This document shows, in pieces, positions 9,442-16,566 of a stretch of 64,000 bases of DNA; within the stretch, counting starts at the first letter, position 1, and every line of letters begins with the position of its first letter. This DNA is from Streptomyces cirratus (GTDB taxonomy: Bacteria; Actinomycetota; Actinomycetes; Streptomycetales; Streptomycetaceae), in assembly GCF_014650775.1 (NCBI RefSeq), contig NZ_BMVP01000022.1:1-64000 (forward strand), given 5' to 3'. The position numbers and the translations under genes were made by a program. The notes under the pieces were generated by a model that searched no databases, was not told the origin of the DNA, and saw nothing but the letters and a program-made list of their open reading frames with translations.

Positions 9442-10341
9442 TCAGAGTTCCAGGCGGGTCCCGTCCGCCGGGATCTCCGCTCCCGCCTCGCAGACTTCCA
9501 GGTGCTCCTTGGAGTCCGGATCGGCCATCGGGTTGGTGTTGTTGAGGTGCGTGTACGCCCACCGGGTGTCCGGCCGTGTGGTGCGCAGCCGCCGCACGTG
9601 CTCCAGGCTGCCGCCCTCCCCGGCCACCGGAAGGTGTCCCATCGCCGCCTGCGGGGCCGTCGTCCCGGCGGCGCCCGTCGCACCGCCGAACTCCCGCGCC
9701 GTGTGGAACGTACCGTCGAGCAGCACGTAGCCGGCGCCCGCGGTGAAGGCGTCGAAGCCGTCGGGCCAGCCGGCCAGGCAGGGCGCGTACACGAAGGCGC
9801 CGCCCGTGGCCGGGTCGTCGAAGCGGTAGGCGACCACCCAGGGGCCTTCTGCGGCCGACGCCCGTGCGTACTTGGGGCGTTTGTCGCCGACCGCGAAGGC
9901 CGTGACCCGCAGACCCCCGATGTCCCGGGCCCGGCCCGCGGTCAGTTCGGACCACTCCCAGCCGCTGTAGCCGCCCAGGATCCGGCGCACCGGGAAGCCC
10001 TCGTCCAGTGCCCCGAGCACGGTCCGGCTCGCCCATACCCGCAGCCCTCCGCCTTCGCGGAGCATCATCAGGCCGAGGGTGTGGTCGAGTTCGGCGTCCG
10101 TGAGCAGCACCCCGCGCACCGGGGTCTGGCGGGGGCCGGGGCCGGCCGCCAGCTCCGGGGTCGCGAGGATCTGCGTACGCACGTCGGGCGAGGCGTTCAC
10201 GAGGTACCAGTCGCAGCCGTTCGCGCTGACGGCCACGCCGTCCTGGCAGCGGGCGGGCGCGCCCGAGGTGCACACCGGGCAGGCGCAGTTCCACTGCGGG
10301 CAGCCGCCGCCGGCCGCGGTGCCGAGCAGGACGACCTTCAT
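9442..10341 (-). CDS. pqqB: PQQ biosynthesis protein PqqB
   Basis: A 299-aa metallo-beta-lactamase-fold protein of PQQ biosynthesis, proposed in the literature to act as a hydroxylase late in the pathway. It starts MKVVLLGTAAGGGCPQWNC, with the family's N-terminal Cys cluster (CPQWNCACPVC). The motif TDAELDHTLGLMML replaces the canonical HxHxDH of the fold, as is usual for PqqB. ATG 10341 overlaps the pqqE stop by four bases (ATGA), indicating translational coupling. It is the last gene of the A-C-D-E-B operon, and no pqqF protease is adjacent. Confidence 0.96.
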   Translation of the reverse strand: MKVVLLGTAAGGGCPQWNCACPVCTSGAPARCQDGVAVSANGCDWYLVNASPDVRTQILATPELAAGPGPRQTPVRGVLLTDAELDHTLGLMMLREGGGLRVWASRTVLGALDEGFPVRRILGGYSGWEWSELTAGRARDIGGLRVTAFAVGDKRPKYARASAAEGPWVVAYRFDDPATGGAFVYAPCLAGWPDGFDAFTAGAGYVLLDGTFHTAREFGGATGAAGTTAPQAAMGHLPVAGEGGSLEHVRRLRTTRPDTRWAYTHLNNTNPMADPDSKEHLEVCEAGAEIPADGTRLEL

Positions 10342-11459
10342 CGGTGCACCGCCGCCACCGGACGGGGTCCGCGCATGACCATCTCGGGCGGAGCCGCGCC
10401 GGGCGTGGCCAGCAGCAGGTCGACGACGCCGCGCCGGTCGGACTTGGAGCAGACGGGGTCGGTGGCGGCCGCGTCCCCGGTGAGCAGGAACGCCTGGCAG
10501 CGGCAGCCGCCGTGGTCGAGGGCGCGCCGGTCGCAGCTGCGGCACAGGTCCGGCATCCATTCCTCGCCGCGGTAGGCGTTGAAAGAGCCGGACTTGTACC
10601 AGATGTCGCCGAGGGGGGTGTCCTTGACGTTGTCGAGGGTGAGGGTGGTGATCGCACTGGCCGCGGGGCAGGGCAGCACGGTGCCGTCGGGGGCGACCGT
10701 GAGCTGGAGCGCGCCCCAGCCGTGCATGCACGGCTTGGGGTAGGGCTCGTAGTAGTCCGCGAGGACGTACACGATCTCCATCGTGCCTTTGAGCCGCTCG
10801 ATGGCGGCCCGGACGACCGGCTCTGCCGCCGCCAGCTGTTCGGGCGTGGGCATCAGGGCGGCCCGGTTGCGCAGCGCCCAGCCGTAGTACTGGGTGTTGG
10901 CGAGCTCCAGGCGGTCCGCGCCCATGGCTTCGGCGAGTTCGATGAGGCCGGCGAGCTGGTCGTGGTTGCCGCGGTGCAGGACGGCGTTGACCGTCAGCGG
11001 CAAGCCGCGTGCGCGGACCAGCGCCGCGGCGGTGATCTTGTGGTGGTGGGCCCTGGCGCCGGCGAGCAGGTCGGCCCGCTCGGCCGTCGCGCCCTGCACC
11101 GACAGCTGTACGTGGTCCAGTCCGCGATCGGCCAGGTCCGCGAGGCGTGCTTCGGTCAGGCCGAGGCCGCTCGTCACGAGGTTGACGTAGGCACCGAGGC
11201 CGCTCACGTGGGAGACCAGTTCGGGCAGGTCGGGCCGGGCCAGCGGCTCGCCGCCGGACAGGTGCACCTGGAGGACGCCGATGTCGCGAGCCTGGGTGAA
11301 CACCCGCGTCCACTGCTCGGTACTCAACTCCTTCTCCCTCTCGATGAGTTCGAGGGGGTTGGAGCAGTAGCCGCAGTGCAGGGGGCAGCGGTGGGTGAGT
11401 TCGGCGAGCAGCCCCAGCGGCGGGGCGGCCTCCGGTGCCGGTGCGGGGGTCAGGTCCAT
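10338..11459 (-). CDS. pqqE: PQQ biosynthesis radical SAM enzyme PqqE
   Basis: A 373-aa radical SAM/SPASM enzyme that cross-links Glu and Tyr of PqqA, presented by PqqD. The radical SAM cluster motif CPLHCGYC gives Cys25, Cys29 and Cys32. The C-terminal SPASM domain has the expected cysteines, including CMHGWG, LPCPAA and CRSCDRRALDHGGCRC. The start ATG 11459 lies inside the pqqD end (10-bp overlap). Length and motif spacing match functional PqqE proteins, so the enzyme looks intact. Confidence 0.97.
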   Translation of the reverse strand: MDLTPAPAPEAAPPLGLLAELTHRCPLHCGYCSNPLELIEREKELSTEQWTRVFTQARDIGVLQVHLSGGEPLARPDLPELVSHVSGLGAYVNLVTSGLGLTEARLADLADRGLDHVQLSVQGATAERADLLAGARAHHHKITAAALVRARGLPLTVNAVLHRGNHDQLAGLIELAEAMGADRLELANTQYYGWALRNRAALMPTPEQLAAAEPVVRAAIERLKGTMEIVYVLADYYEPYPKPCMHGWGALQLTVAPDGTVLPCPAASAITTLTLDNVKDTPLGDIWYKSGSFNAYRGEEWMPDLCRSCDRRALDHGGCRCQAFLLTGDAAATDPVCSKSDRRGVVDLLLATPGAAPPEMVMRGPRPVAAVHR

Positions 11460-11710
11460 CGGACGACCCCGTTCTCGGTGAGCCGGGTCAGCACGGCGCC
11501 GACCTCTTCCTCGCGCACCCCGGCGTACGTGGCGCCCAGCGCCTCGGCGATCCCCGGGACGGTCGTCACCCCGTCGCACAGTTCCAGTACCGACACGGCC
11601 GTGCGGTTGGGCACGAGCACCCCCTCGGGGTGCAGGACGACGTGGGTCTGCCGGGTCTTGTCGTAGATGAGCCGCACACCGCGGCCGAGTACGGGCCGGT
11701 CCACGGCCAC
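11450..11710 (-). CDS. pqqD: PqqD peptide chaperone
   Basis: An 86-aa winged-helix peptide-recognition protein that binds PqqA and delivers it to PqqE. The start is GTG at 11710. The pattern LIYDKTRQTHVVLHPEG, then VLELCDG, then IAEALG follows PqqD, which also founded the RRE domain. It is a separate protein rather than fused to PqqC or PqqE. It overlaps pqqE by 10 bp and follows pqqC by 34 nt. Confidence 0.95.
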   Translation of the reverse strand: MAVDRPVLGRGVRLIYDKTRQTHVVLHPEGVLVPNRTAVSVLELCDGVTTVPGIAEALGATYAGVREEEVGAVLTRLTENGVVRWT

Positions 11711-11744
11711 TCCTTCTCGCAGGTCTCGCAGGTTCGGTTCCCGG

Positions 11745-12443
11745 TCACCCGTGCACGGTGACGGCGGCGCGTTCGATGGCGTCGAGCATCAGCCACAGCA
11801 CCTCGCACTTGAAGCGGAGCGCGGCGACGGCCGCGTCCTGCTGCTCGCGGGTGGTGGCGTACCGGACGACGATGTCGAGGGTGCCCTTGCCCTCCCCGGA
11901 GACCGCTTCGATCCGGTCGGTGAAGTAGGCGAGGTCCTCGGCACGGATCCAGTCGTAGTGGGCGAGCATGTCGGTGACCCTGCGGGTCATCAGGTGCCCG
12001 GCGAACATCTCCGTCAGGCCCGAGGCGACCGCCTCGGTCCACGGCTTGGTGCGGGCGAAGGTGACGTACGCGTCGACCGCGAACCGCACCCCGGGCAGCA
12101 GGTGCCGTTCGTCCAGCACCTCCTCGCGGGTCAGGCCCACGGCCTCGCACAGCCGCATCCACCGCTCGATGCCGCCCTCGTCGCCGGGGGTGCCGTCGTG
12201 GTAGGCGAGGCGGTCGACCCAGGCGCGCCGGACCTCGGGCAGCGGACAGTTGCTGATGATCGCCGCGTCCTTCTGCGGCAGCATGCGCTGGTAGTACCAG
12301 CGGTTCGCGGCCCACAGCCGCAGCTCGCGCCGGTCCAGGGCGCCGCTGTGCAGCCGCTTGTGGAAGGGGTGTGCGCCCCAGTACGAGGAGGACAGCCCGC
12401 GCAGGGCGCCGATGAACTCGGACTCACCCAGAAGTGTGGTCAT
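11745..12443 (-). CDS. pqqC: PqqC (pyrroloquinoline-quinone synthase)
   Basis: A 232-aa cofactor-less oxidase that closes the ring and performs the final oxidation to PQQ. Diagnostic stretches are AHPFHKRLHSGAL near residue 24, ANRWYYQRMLPQKDAAI near 45 and AYHDGTPGDEGGIERW near 80, all typical of active PqqC. The start is ATG 12443. It lies 82 nt after the precursor gene, a common arrangement in which pqqA is expressed more strongly than the rest. Confidence 0.97.
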   Translation of the reverse strand: MTTLLGESEFIGALRGLSSSYWGAHPFHKRLHSGALDRRELRLWAANRWYYQRMLPQKDAAIISNCPLPEVRRAWVDRLAYHDGTPGDEGGIERWMRLCEAVGLTREEVLDERHLLPGVRFAVDAYVTFARTKPWTEAVASGLTEMFAGHLMTRRVTDMLAHYDWIRAEDLAYFTDRIEAVSGEGKGTLDIVVRYATTREQQDAAVAALRFKCEVLWLMLDAIERAAVTVHG

Positions 12444-12525
12444 ATCAGTTTCCCGCCCGTGGTCCGTTGTCTGCGGCCGTGGCGGGGGCCGGTGTCCGCC
12501 GGCTCCCGCCGTCCCGAGGGCCGGT

Positions 12526-12645
12526 TCACTTCTCCAGACGCGCGGCGTACGCGGTGACCTCGAAAGCGGTCTCGAAGGCGACGAAGTCCGGGGTCGTCCA
12601 CACCTCGGTGGTCCACGCCTCGGGGGTCTCGGTGATCTCAGCCAT
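12526..12645 (-). CDS. pqqA: PqqA, PQQ precursor peptide (39 aa)
   Basis: A ribosomal precursor of PQQ. The Glu and Tyr that become the cofactor are seen in FEVTAY as Glu29 and Tyr33 (E-x3-Y), preceded by a W-T-T-P segment (16-19) typical of PqqA. At 39 aa it is longer than the 22-24 aa forms of proteobacteria, with an acidic N-terminal extension (MAEITETPEAW) and six residues after the Tyr. The start ATG 12645 has GGAGC upstream. It is first in the operon and divergent from a membrane-protein gene. Confidence 0.93.
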   Translation of the reverse strand: MAEITETPEAWTTEVWTTPDFVAFETAFEVTAYAARLEK

Positions 12646-12710
12646 GGTGTGCTCCTTCGCTCGATGCCGTGCCGATTCCGGCAGAAACCTACGGCCGCCG
12701 GCGGGCGCCG

Positions 12711-12734
12711 CCGATCCCCTAATCACCCCTGACC
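12711..12734 (-). promoter_or_regulatory. Candidate operator upstream of pqqA, shared with the PKS
   Basis: Read toward pqqA this is GGGGTGATTAGGGG followed by ATCGG, about 70-85 nt before the pqqA start. It resembles the motif at 6527-6551 before the PKS in sequence, orientation and distance. Two similar sites suggest co-regulation but do not prove it. Confidence 0.35.
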
Positions 12735-12759
12735 GCCGGCCGGCACCCCTGTCACGGGC

Positions 12760-12777
12760 GTCACCCGGCTGGGTGAC
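12760..12777. promoter_or_regulatory. Inverted repeat in the pqqA / membrane-protein divergent region
   Basis: GTCACCC and GGGTGAC are perfect 7-bp arms around a 4-bp spacer, 40 bp before the ATG at 12818. It could be a dimeric regulator site controlling either divergent gene. Confidence 0.3.
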
Positions 12778-12817
12778 CCCGTTGGCAGTCGGGCCCCCGG
12801 CCGGGCTTGCTGGACGG

Positions 12818-13450
12818 ATGAGGCAGCGATCACCGGGCGCATCCCGGACACAGAACCTGGAGACGCCCCGGGCGGCGGGGGTGGCGGGCATCGTCTTCGC
12901 GGTCCTGCTGGGCGCGGCCATCGTGCTCGCCCGTCTCGGGCTGCCGGAAGGAGCGGGCAGCTCCACCGTCGCGCTGGACGCGGGACAGCGCGGCGAGCTG
13001 AGCACGGCCGTGGAACTGGTGCCCTTCGCCGGCATCGCCTTCCTGTGGTTCATGGGCGCCGTGCGCGCGCACACCGGAGAGGCCGAGGACCGGTTCGTCG
13101 CCACCGTGTTCCTGGGCAGCGGGCTGGTCTTCGTCGCCTCCCTCTTCGGCGCCGCGGCGGCCGCCGGGACCGTGCTCTCCGCCCACCAGCCCCAGGACTT
13201 CGGCCGCCACTTCGCCTACGAGCTGCTCACGACGTACGGCATGCGGATGGCCGCCGTCTTCGTCTTCGCGACGTCCACCATCGGGCGCAAGCTCGGGGTC
13301 TTCCCGCGCGCCCTGAGCCTGGCCGGGATCGTGGCCGGACTGGTCCTGCTGGTGGTGGGCTCCTCCGTGCCGTGGTCGGAGCTGGTGTTCCCCGCCTGGG
13401 CGCTCCTGATCAGCCTGTACATCCTGCGGTCCGCCCGCCCCGCCCCGTGA
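12818..13450 (+). CDS. Small four-to-five-helix membrane protein, function unknown
   Basis: A 210-aa integral membrane protein with hydrophobic segments near residues 20-40, 65-83, 95-120, 140-158 and 165-200. A charged N-terminus of about 15 residues precedes the first helix. I recognise no catalytic motif; similar uncharacterised membrane proteins are common in Streptomyces. It is divergent from pqqA by 172 bp and 112 nt upstream of the ferredoxin. Its position inside the PQQ/P450 block is the only hint of function, and a transport role would be speculation. Confidence 0.75.
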   Translation: MRQRSPGASRTQNLETPRAAGVAGIVFAVLLGAAIVLARLGLPEGAGSSTVALDAGQRGELSTAVELVPFAGIAFLWFMGAVRAHTGEAEDRFVATVFLGSGLVFVASLFGAAAAAGTVLSAHQPQDFGRHFAYELLTTYGMRMAAVFVFATSTIGRKLGVFPRALSLAGIVAGLVLLVVGSSVPWSELVFPAWALLISLYILRSARPAP

Positions 13451-13562
13451 GGACCCCCGACCGCGCGTCCGTCACCCCGACGGTCCCGCCGGACGGGCCG
13501 GAACGGCGCGCGCAGGGCACGCTGGTCCGGGGAGCCGAGGGGGTCACCGAAAGGACCGCACG

Positions 13563-13796
13563 TTGCTGAGGCTTGTCGTCGATCTCAACCGGTGCCAGGG
13601 ATACGCGCAGTGCGCGTTCCTCGCGCCCGACGTCTTCGCTATGCACGGGGACGAGGGGCTCCTCTACGATCCGCAGGCCGAGGAGGCCCAGCGCGAGCGG
13701 CTGGCGCAGGCCGCGGCCGCCTGCCCCGTACAGGCCATCCTCGTCGACGACCTGGACCGCGACCTGGCGGGCGTCGCGGAGGCCCGCGATGCATGA
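13563..13796 (+). CDS. Ferredoxin, 3Fe-4S type
   Basis: A 77-aa single-cluster ferredoxin of the kind that feeds electrons to actinomycete P450s. The cysteines are C11-x5-C17 and C54-P, the pattern of 3Fe-4S ferredoxins in which the second cysteine of a 4Fe-4S motif is absent. A TTG start at 13563 follows GAAAGGA at 13549-13555. Its end overlaps the reductase start by 8 bp, so the two are translationally coupled, and the P450 follows. Confidence 0.93.
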   Translation: MLRLVVDLNRCQGYAQCAFLAPDVFAMHGDEGLLYDPQAEEAQRERLAQAAAACPVQAILVDDLDRDLAGVAEARDA

Positions 13797-15180
13797 AGTG
13801 ACCCTGGAGCACCTCAAGCGCGAGGGCCGGATCGTCGTGGTGGGAGCCTCGCTGGCCGGCCTGCGCGCCGCCGAGACCATCCGCGACAAGGGCTTCACCG
13901 GCTCGCTGACCATGATCGGCGACGAGCCGTACGAGCCCTACGACCGCCCGCCCCTCTCCAAGGGCGTCCTGCTCGGCAAGTCGACCGCCGAACGCACCGC
14001 GCTGCCCCGCCGTCGCGCCATCGACGCCGAGTGGCGGCTCGGCACCGCGGCCACCGGCCTGGACATGGCGGCCCGGCGCGTGAAGCTGGCCGACGGCGAA
14101 GAGGTCCCGTACGACCGGCTGCTGATCGCCACCGGCGTACGGGCCCGGCCCTGGCCGAACGCGGCGGAGGGCGAGCTGGACGGGGTGTTCGTGCTGCGCA
14201 CCCGAGACGACGGCACGGCGCTGGCGCGGCGGCTGGACGCGGGACCCCGCCGGGTCCTGGTGATCGGCGCCGGGTTCACCGGCTCGGAGATCGCCTCGGC
14301 GTGCCGGGAGCGCGGGCTGGAGGTCACCGTCGCCGAACGCGGCGACGCGCCCCTCGTCGGCGCGCTGGGCGGGGTGATCGGGGCGGTGGCCGCCGAGCTC
14401 CAGCGGGAGAACGGAGTCGACCTGCGCACCGGCGTCATGGTCACCGGCCTGGAGGGCGACTCCACCGGACGGGTGCGGGCCGCGCACCTCTCCGACGGCA
14501 CCACGCTCGAGTGCGACGTGGTCGTCGTCTCGCTGGGCGCCCAGCGCAACACCGAATGGCTGGCCGGTTCGGGGCTCGGCGCGGGCCCGCGCGGCATCGC
14601 CTGCGACGCGGGCTGCCGGGCCTTCGACATCCGGGGCATCGTCACCGACGACATCTACGTGGCGGGCGACGTGGCCCGCTCCCCGCACCCCCTGTTCGGG
14701 TACCAGTTCCTGTCGCTGGAGCACTGGGGCAACGCGGTCTCCCAGGCGGAGACCGCCGCGCACAACATGCTCAGCGTGAGCACCGACCGGAGGCCGCACA
14801 TCTGGGTGCCGGCCTTCTGGTCCTCGCAGTTCGGGGTGAACATCAAGTCCGTCGGCGTGCCGTCGATGGGCACCGAGATCATGATCACCCAGGGGTCGCG
14901 GGCGGAGCGCCGGTTCACCGGTGTGTACGGGTACCAGGGCCGCGTCATCGGGGCCGTCACCTTCGACAACTCCCGGTGGCTGCAGTTCTACCAGCAGCAG
15001 ATCGAGACCACCGCGCCCTTCCCGGTGCCGTTCCCGACGGTCGACCGGCGCCCCGACGGCCACCGGCCCGTACCGGCCGACTTCCCCGACCCGTCCGTGC
15101 CCACGCACGGGCCGACCATCACCCTCAGCGGATATTCGCCGGCCGACCGGCGGATGACGTTCACCCCCGCCGGGCACTGA
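13789..15180 (+). CDS. FAD-dependent ferredoxin reductase
   Basis: A 463-aa two-dinucleotide-binding flavoprotein that passes electrons from NAD(P)H to ferredoxin. The FAD motif VVVGASLAGLRAAE lies near residue 15, the FAD-family PYDRPPLSKG near 47, the NAD(P)H motif VIGAGFTGSEIAS near 158, and the second FAD contact YVAGDVAR near 288. The C-terminal extension of roughly 60-80 residues is Pro-rich at its end and goes slightly beyond the usual length near 400. It sits between its ferredoxin and a P450, giving a complete electron-transfer cassette. Confidence 0.95.
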   Translation: MHEVTLEHLKREGRIVVVGASLAGLRAAETIRDKGFTGSLTMIGDEPYEPYDRPPLSKGVLLGKSTAERTALPRRRAIDAEWRLGTAATGLDMAARRVKLADGEEVPYDRLLIATGVRARPWPNAAEGELDGVFVLRTRDDGTALARRLDAGPRRVLVIGAGFTGSEIASACRERGLEVTVAERGDAPLVGALGGVIGAVAAELQRENGVDLRTGVMVTGLEGDSTGRVRAAHLSDGTTLECDVVVVSLGAQRNTEWLAGSGLGAGPRGIACDAGCRAFDIRGIVTDDIYVAGDVARSPHPLFGYQFLSLEHWGNAVSQAETAAHNMLSVSTDRRPHIWVPAFWSSQFGVNIKSVGVPSMGTEIMITQGSRAERRFTGVYGYQGRVIGAVTFDNSRWLQFYQQQIETTAPFPVPFPTVDRRPDGHRPVPADFPDPSVPTHGPTITLSGYSPADRRMTFTPAGH

Positions 15181-15205
15181 CCCGCAGGCCCCCGGAGGAC
15201 CCGCA

Positions 15206-16441
15206 ATGACCCACGGCATCCTGAGCGACATCCTGGACTACGCCAACCGTGCGAACCCGTACCCGCTGTACGAGGAGCTGCGCAAGACTCCCGTCTTCCA
15301 CGACGGGAGCGGGCCGTACGTCGTCAGCACCTACTACGAGATCCAGAGCCTGCTGCACGACCCCAGGCTCAGCTCCGACTCCCGCAACCTGGCCGCCACG
15401 GCCAAGGACCCGCTGGCCGGGGAGGCCGAGGAGGAGGCGGCCCTGCCGCCCAGCTTCCTCAAGCTGGACCCGCCCGAACACGACCGGCTCCGCCGGATGA
15501 CCAACAGGCCGTTCGGCCCGCCGCACTCACCGCACCGGGTGGACGGGATGCGGGGCGACCTGCGCGCCATCGTCACCGGGCTCATCGACGACCTCGGGGA
15601 CCCCGGACAGATCGACCTGGTCGACCAGTTCGCCTACCCCTTCCCCGTCACCATGATCTGCCGGCTGCTCGGGGTGCCGCGCGAGGACGAGCCCCGCTTC
15701 CACGTCTGGGCGGACACCCTCGCCGCGAGCCTGGACCCCGACCCGGACGCGGACCCCGCCGAACGGCAGCGCAAGACCCACGACTCCCGCATGGAACTGG
15801 GCATGTACCTGGCCGGCCTGATCGAGGAGCGGCGCAAGAACCCCGGTGACGACATGCTGTCCCAACTGGCCGCCGGACACGGGCAGGACGAGTCCATGTC
15901 GACCATGGAGCTGCTCAGCACCGCCGCCCTGCTGCTGATCGCCGGGCACGAGACGACGGTCAACCTGATCACCAACGGGATGCTGACGCTGCTGCGCAAC
16001 CCCGATGTGCTGGAACGGCTGCGCCGGGAGCCCACGATCGCGGCGCCGCTGGTGGAGGAGCTGCTGCGGTTCGAACCGCCGGTACAGCTGCTGCCGCAGC
16101 GCACCCCGCTCGTGGACATCGAGGTGCGCGGGGTGACCATCCCCAAGGGCTCCTCGATGTGGCTGATCCTCGCCTCGGGCAACCGGGACCCCCAGCGCTT
16201 CGAGAACCCCGACCGCTTCGACCCGGACCGCCGGGACGTCCAGCACCTGGGCCTCGGCAGCGGCATCCACAGCTGCTTCGGCGCTCCCCTGGCCCGCCTG
16301 GAGGCCCAGCTCGCCCTCACCGAACTCGCCCGGCGCCTCCACAACCCCCGCCTCCTGGAGGACCCGCCCCCGTACCGCCAGAACGCCGTCCTCCGCGGCC
16401 CCCGCCACCTCCGCATCGCCTGCGACGAGGTGCGCGCCTGA
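15206..16441 (+). CDS. Cytochrome P450 monooxygenase
   Basis: A 411-aa soluble bacterial class I P450. It has the I-helix oxygen-activation motif AGHETT near residue 250, the K-helix ExxR in EELLR near 289, and the haem-binding loop GIHSCFG with Cys near 357. It starts at ATG 15206, 25 nt after the reductase, and is the last gene before a strong terminator. Context suggests late oxidation of the polyketide, though the substrate cannot be read from sequence. Confidence 0.96.
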   Translation: MTHGILSDILDYANRANPYPLYEELRKTPVFHDGSGPYVVSTYYEIQSLLHDPRLSSDSRNLAATAKDPLAGEAEEEAALPPSFLKLDPPEHDRLRRMTNRPFGPPHSPHRVDGMRGDLRAIVTGLIDDLGDPGQIDLVDQFAYPFPVTMICRLLGVPREDEPRFHVWADTLAASLDPDPDADPAERQRKTHDSRMELGMYLAGLIEERRKNPGDDMLSQLAAGHGQDESMSTMELLSTAALLLIAGHETTVNLITNGMLTLLRNPDVLERLRREPTIAAPLVEELLRFEPPVQLLPQRTPLVDIEVRGVTIPKGSSMWLILASGNRDPQRFENPDRFDPDRRDVQHLGLGSGIHSCFGAPLARLEAQLALTELARRLHNPRLLEDPPPYRQNAVLRGPRHLRIACDEVRA

Positions 16442-16468
16442 GAAGCGATCCAGCAGGTCCGTTCGAGA

Positions 16469-16502
16469 GCGGGGCCCGCTGCCTCACGGCAACGGGCCCC
16501 GC
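16469..16502. terminator. Bidirectional terminator after the P450
   Basis: A 15-bp stem with one mismatch (GCGGGGCCCGCTGCC against GGCAACGGGCCCCGC) and a 4-nt loop lies between the convergent P450 and lectin genes. Confidence 0.85.
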
Positions 16503-16566
16503 CGTCTTGCCCGGTCCTCGACCAGTGGCCGGGTGGTCCGGGCCGCATTCCCGGGTGGTCGGCGCC

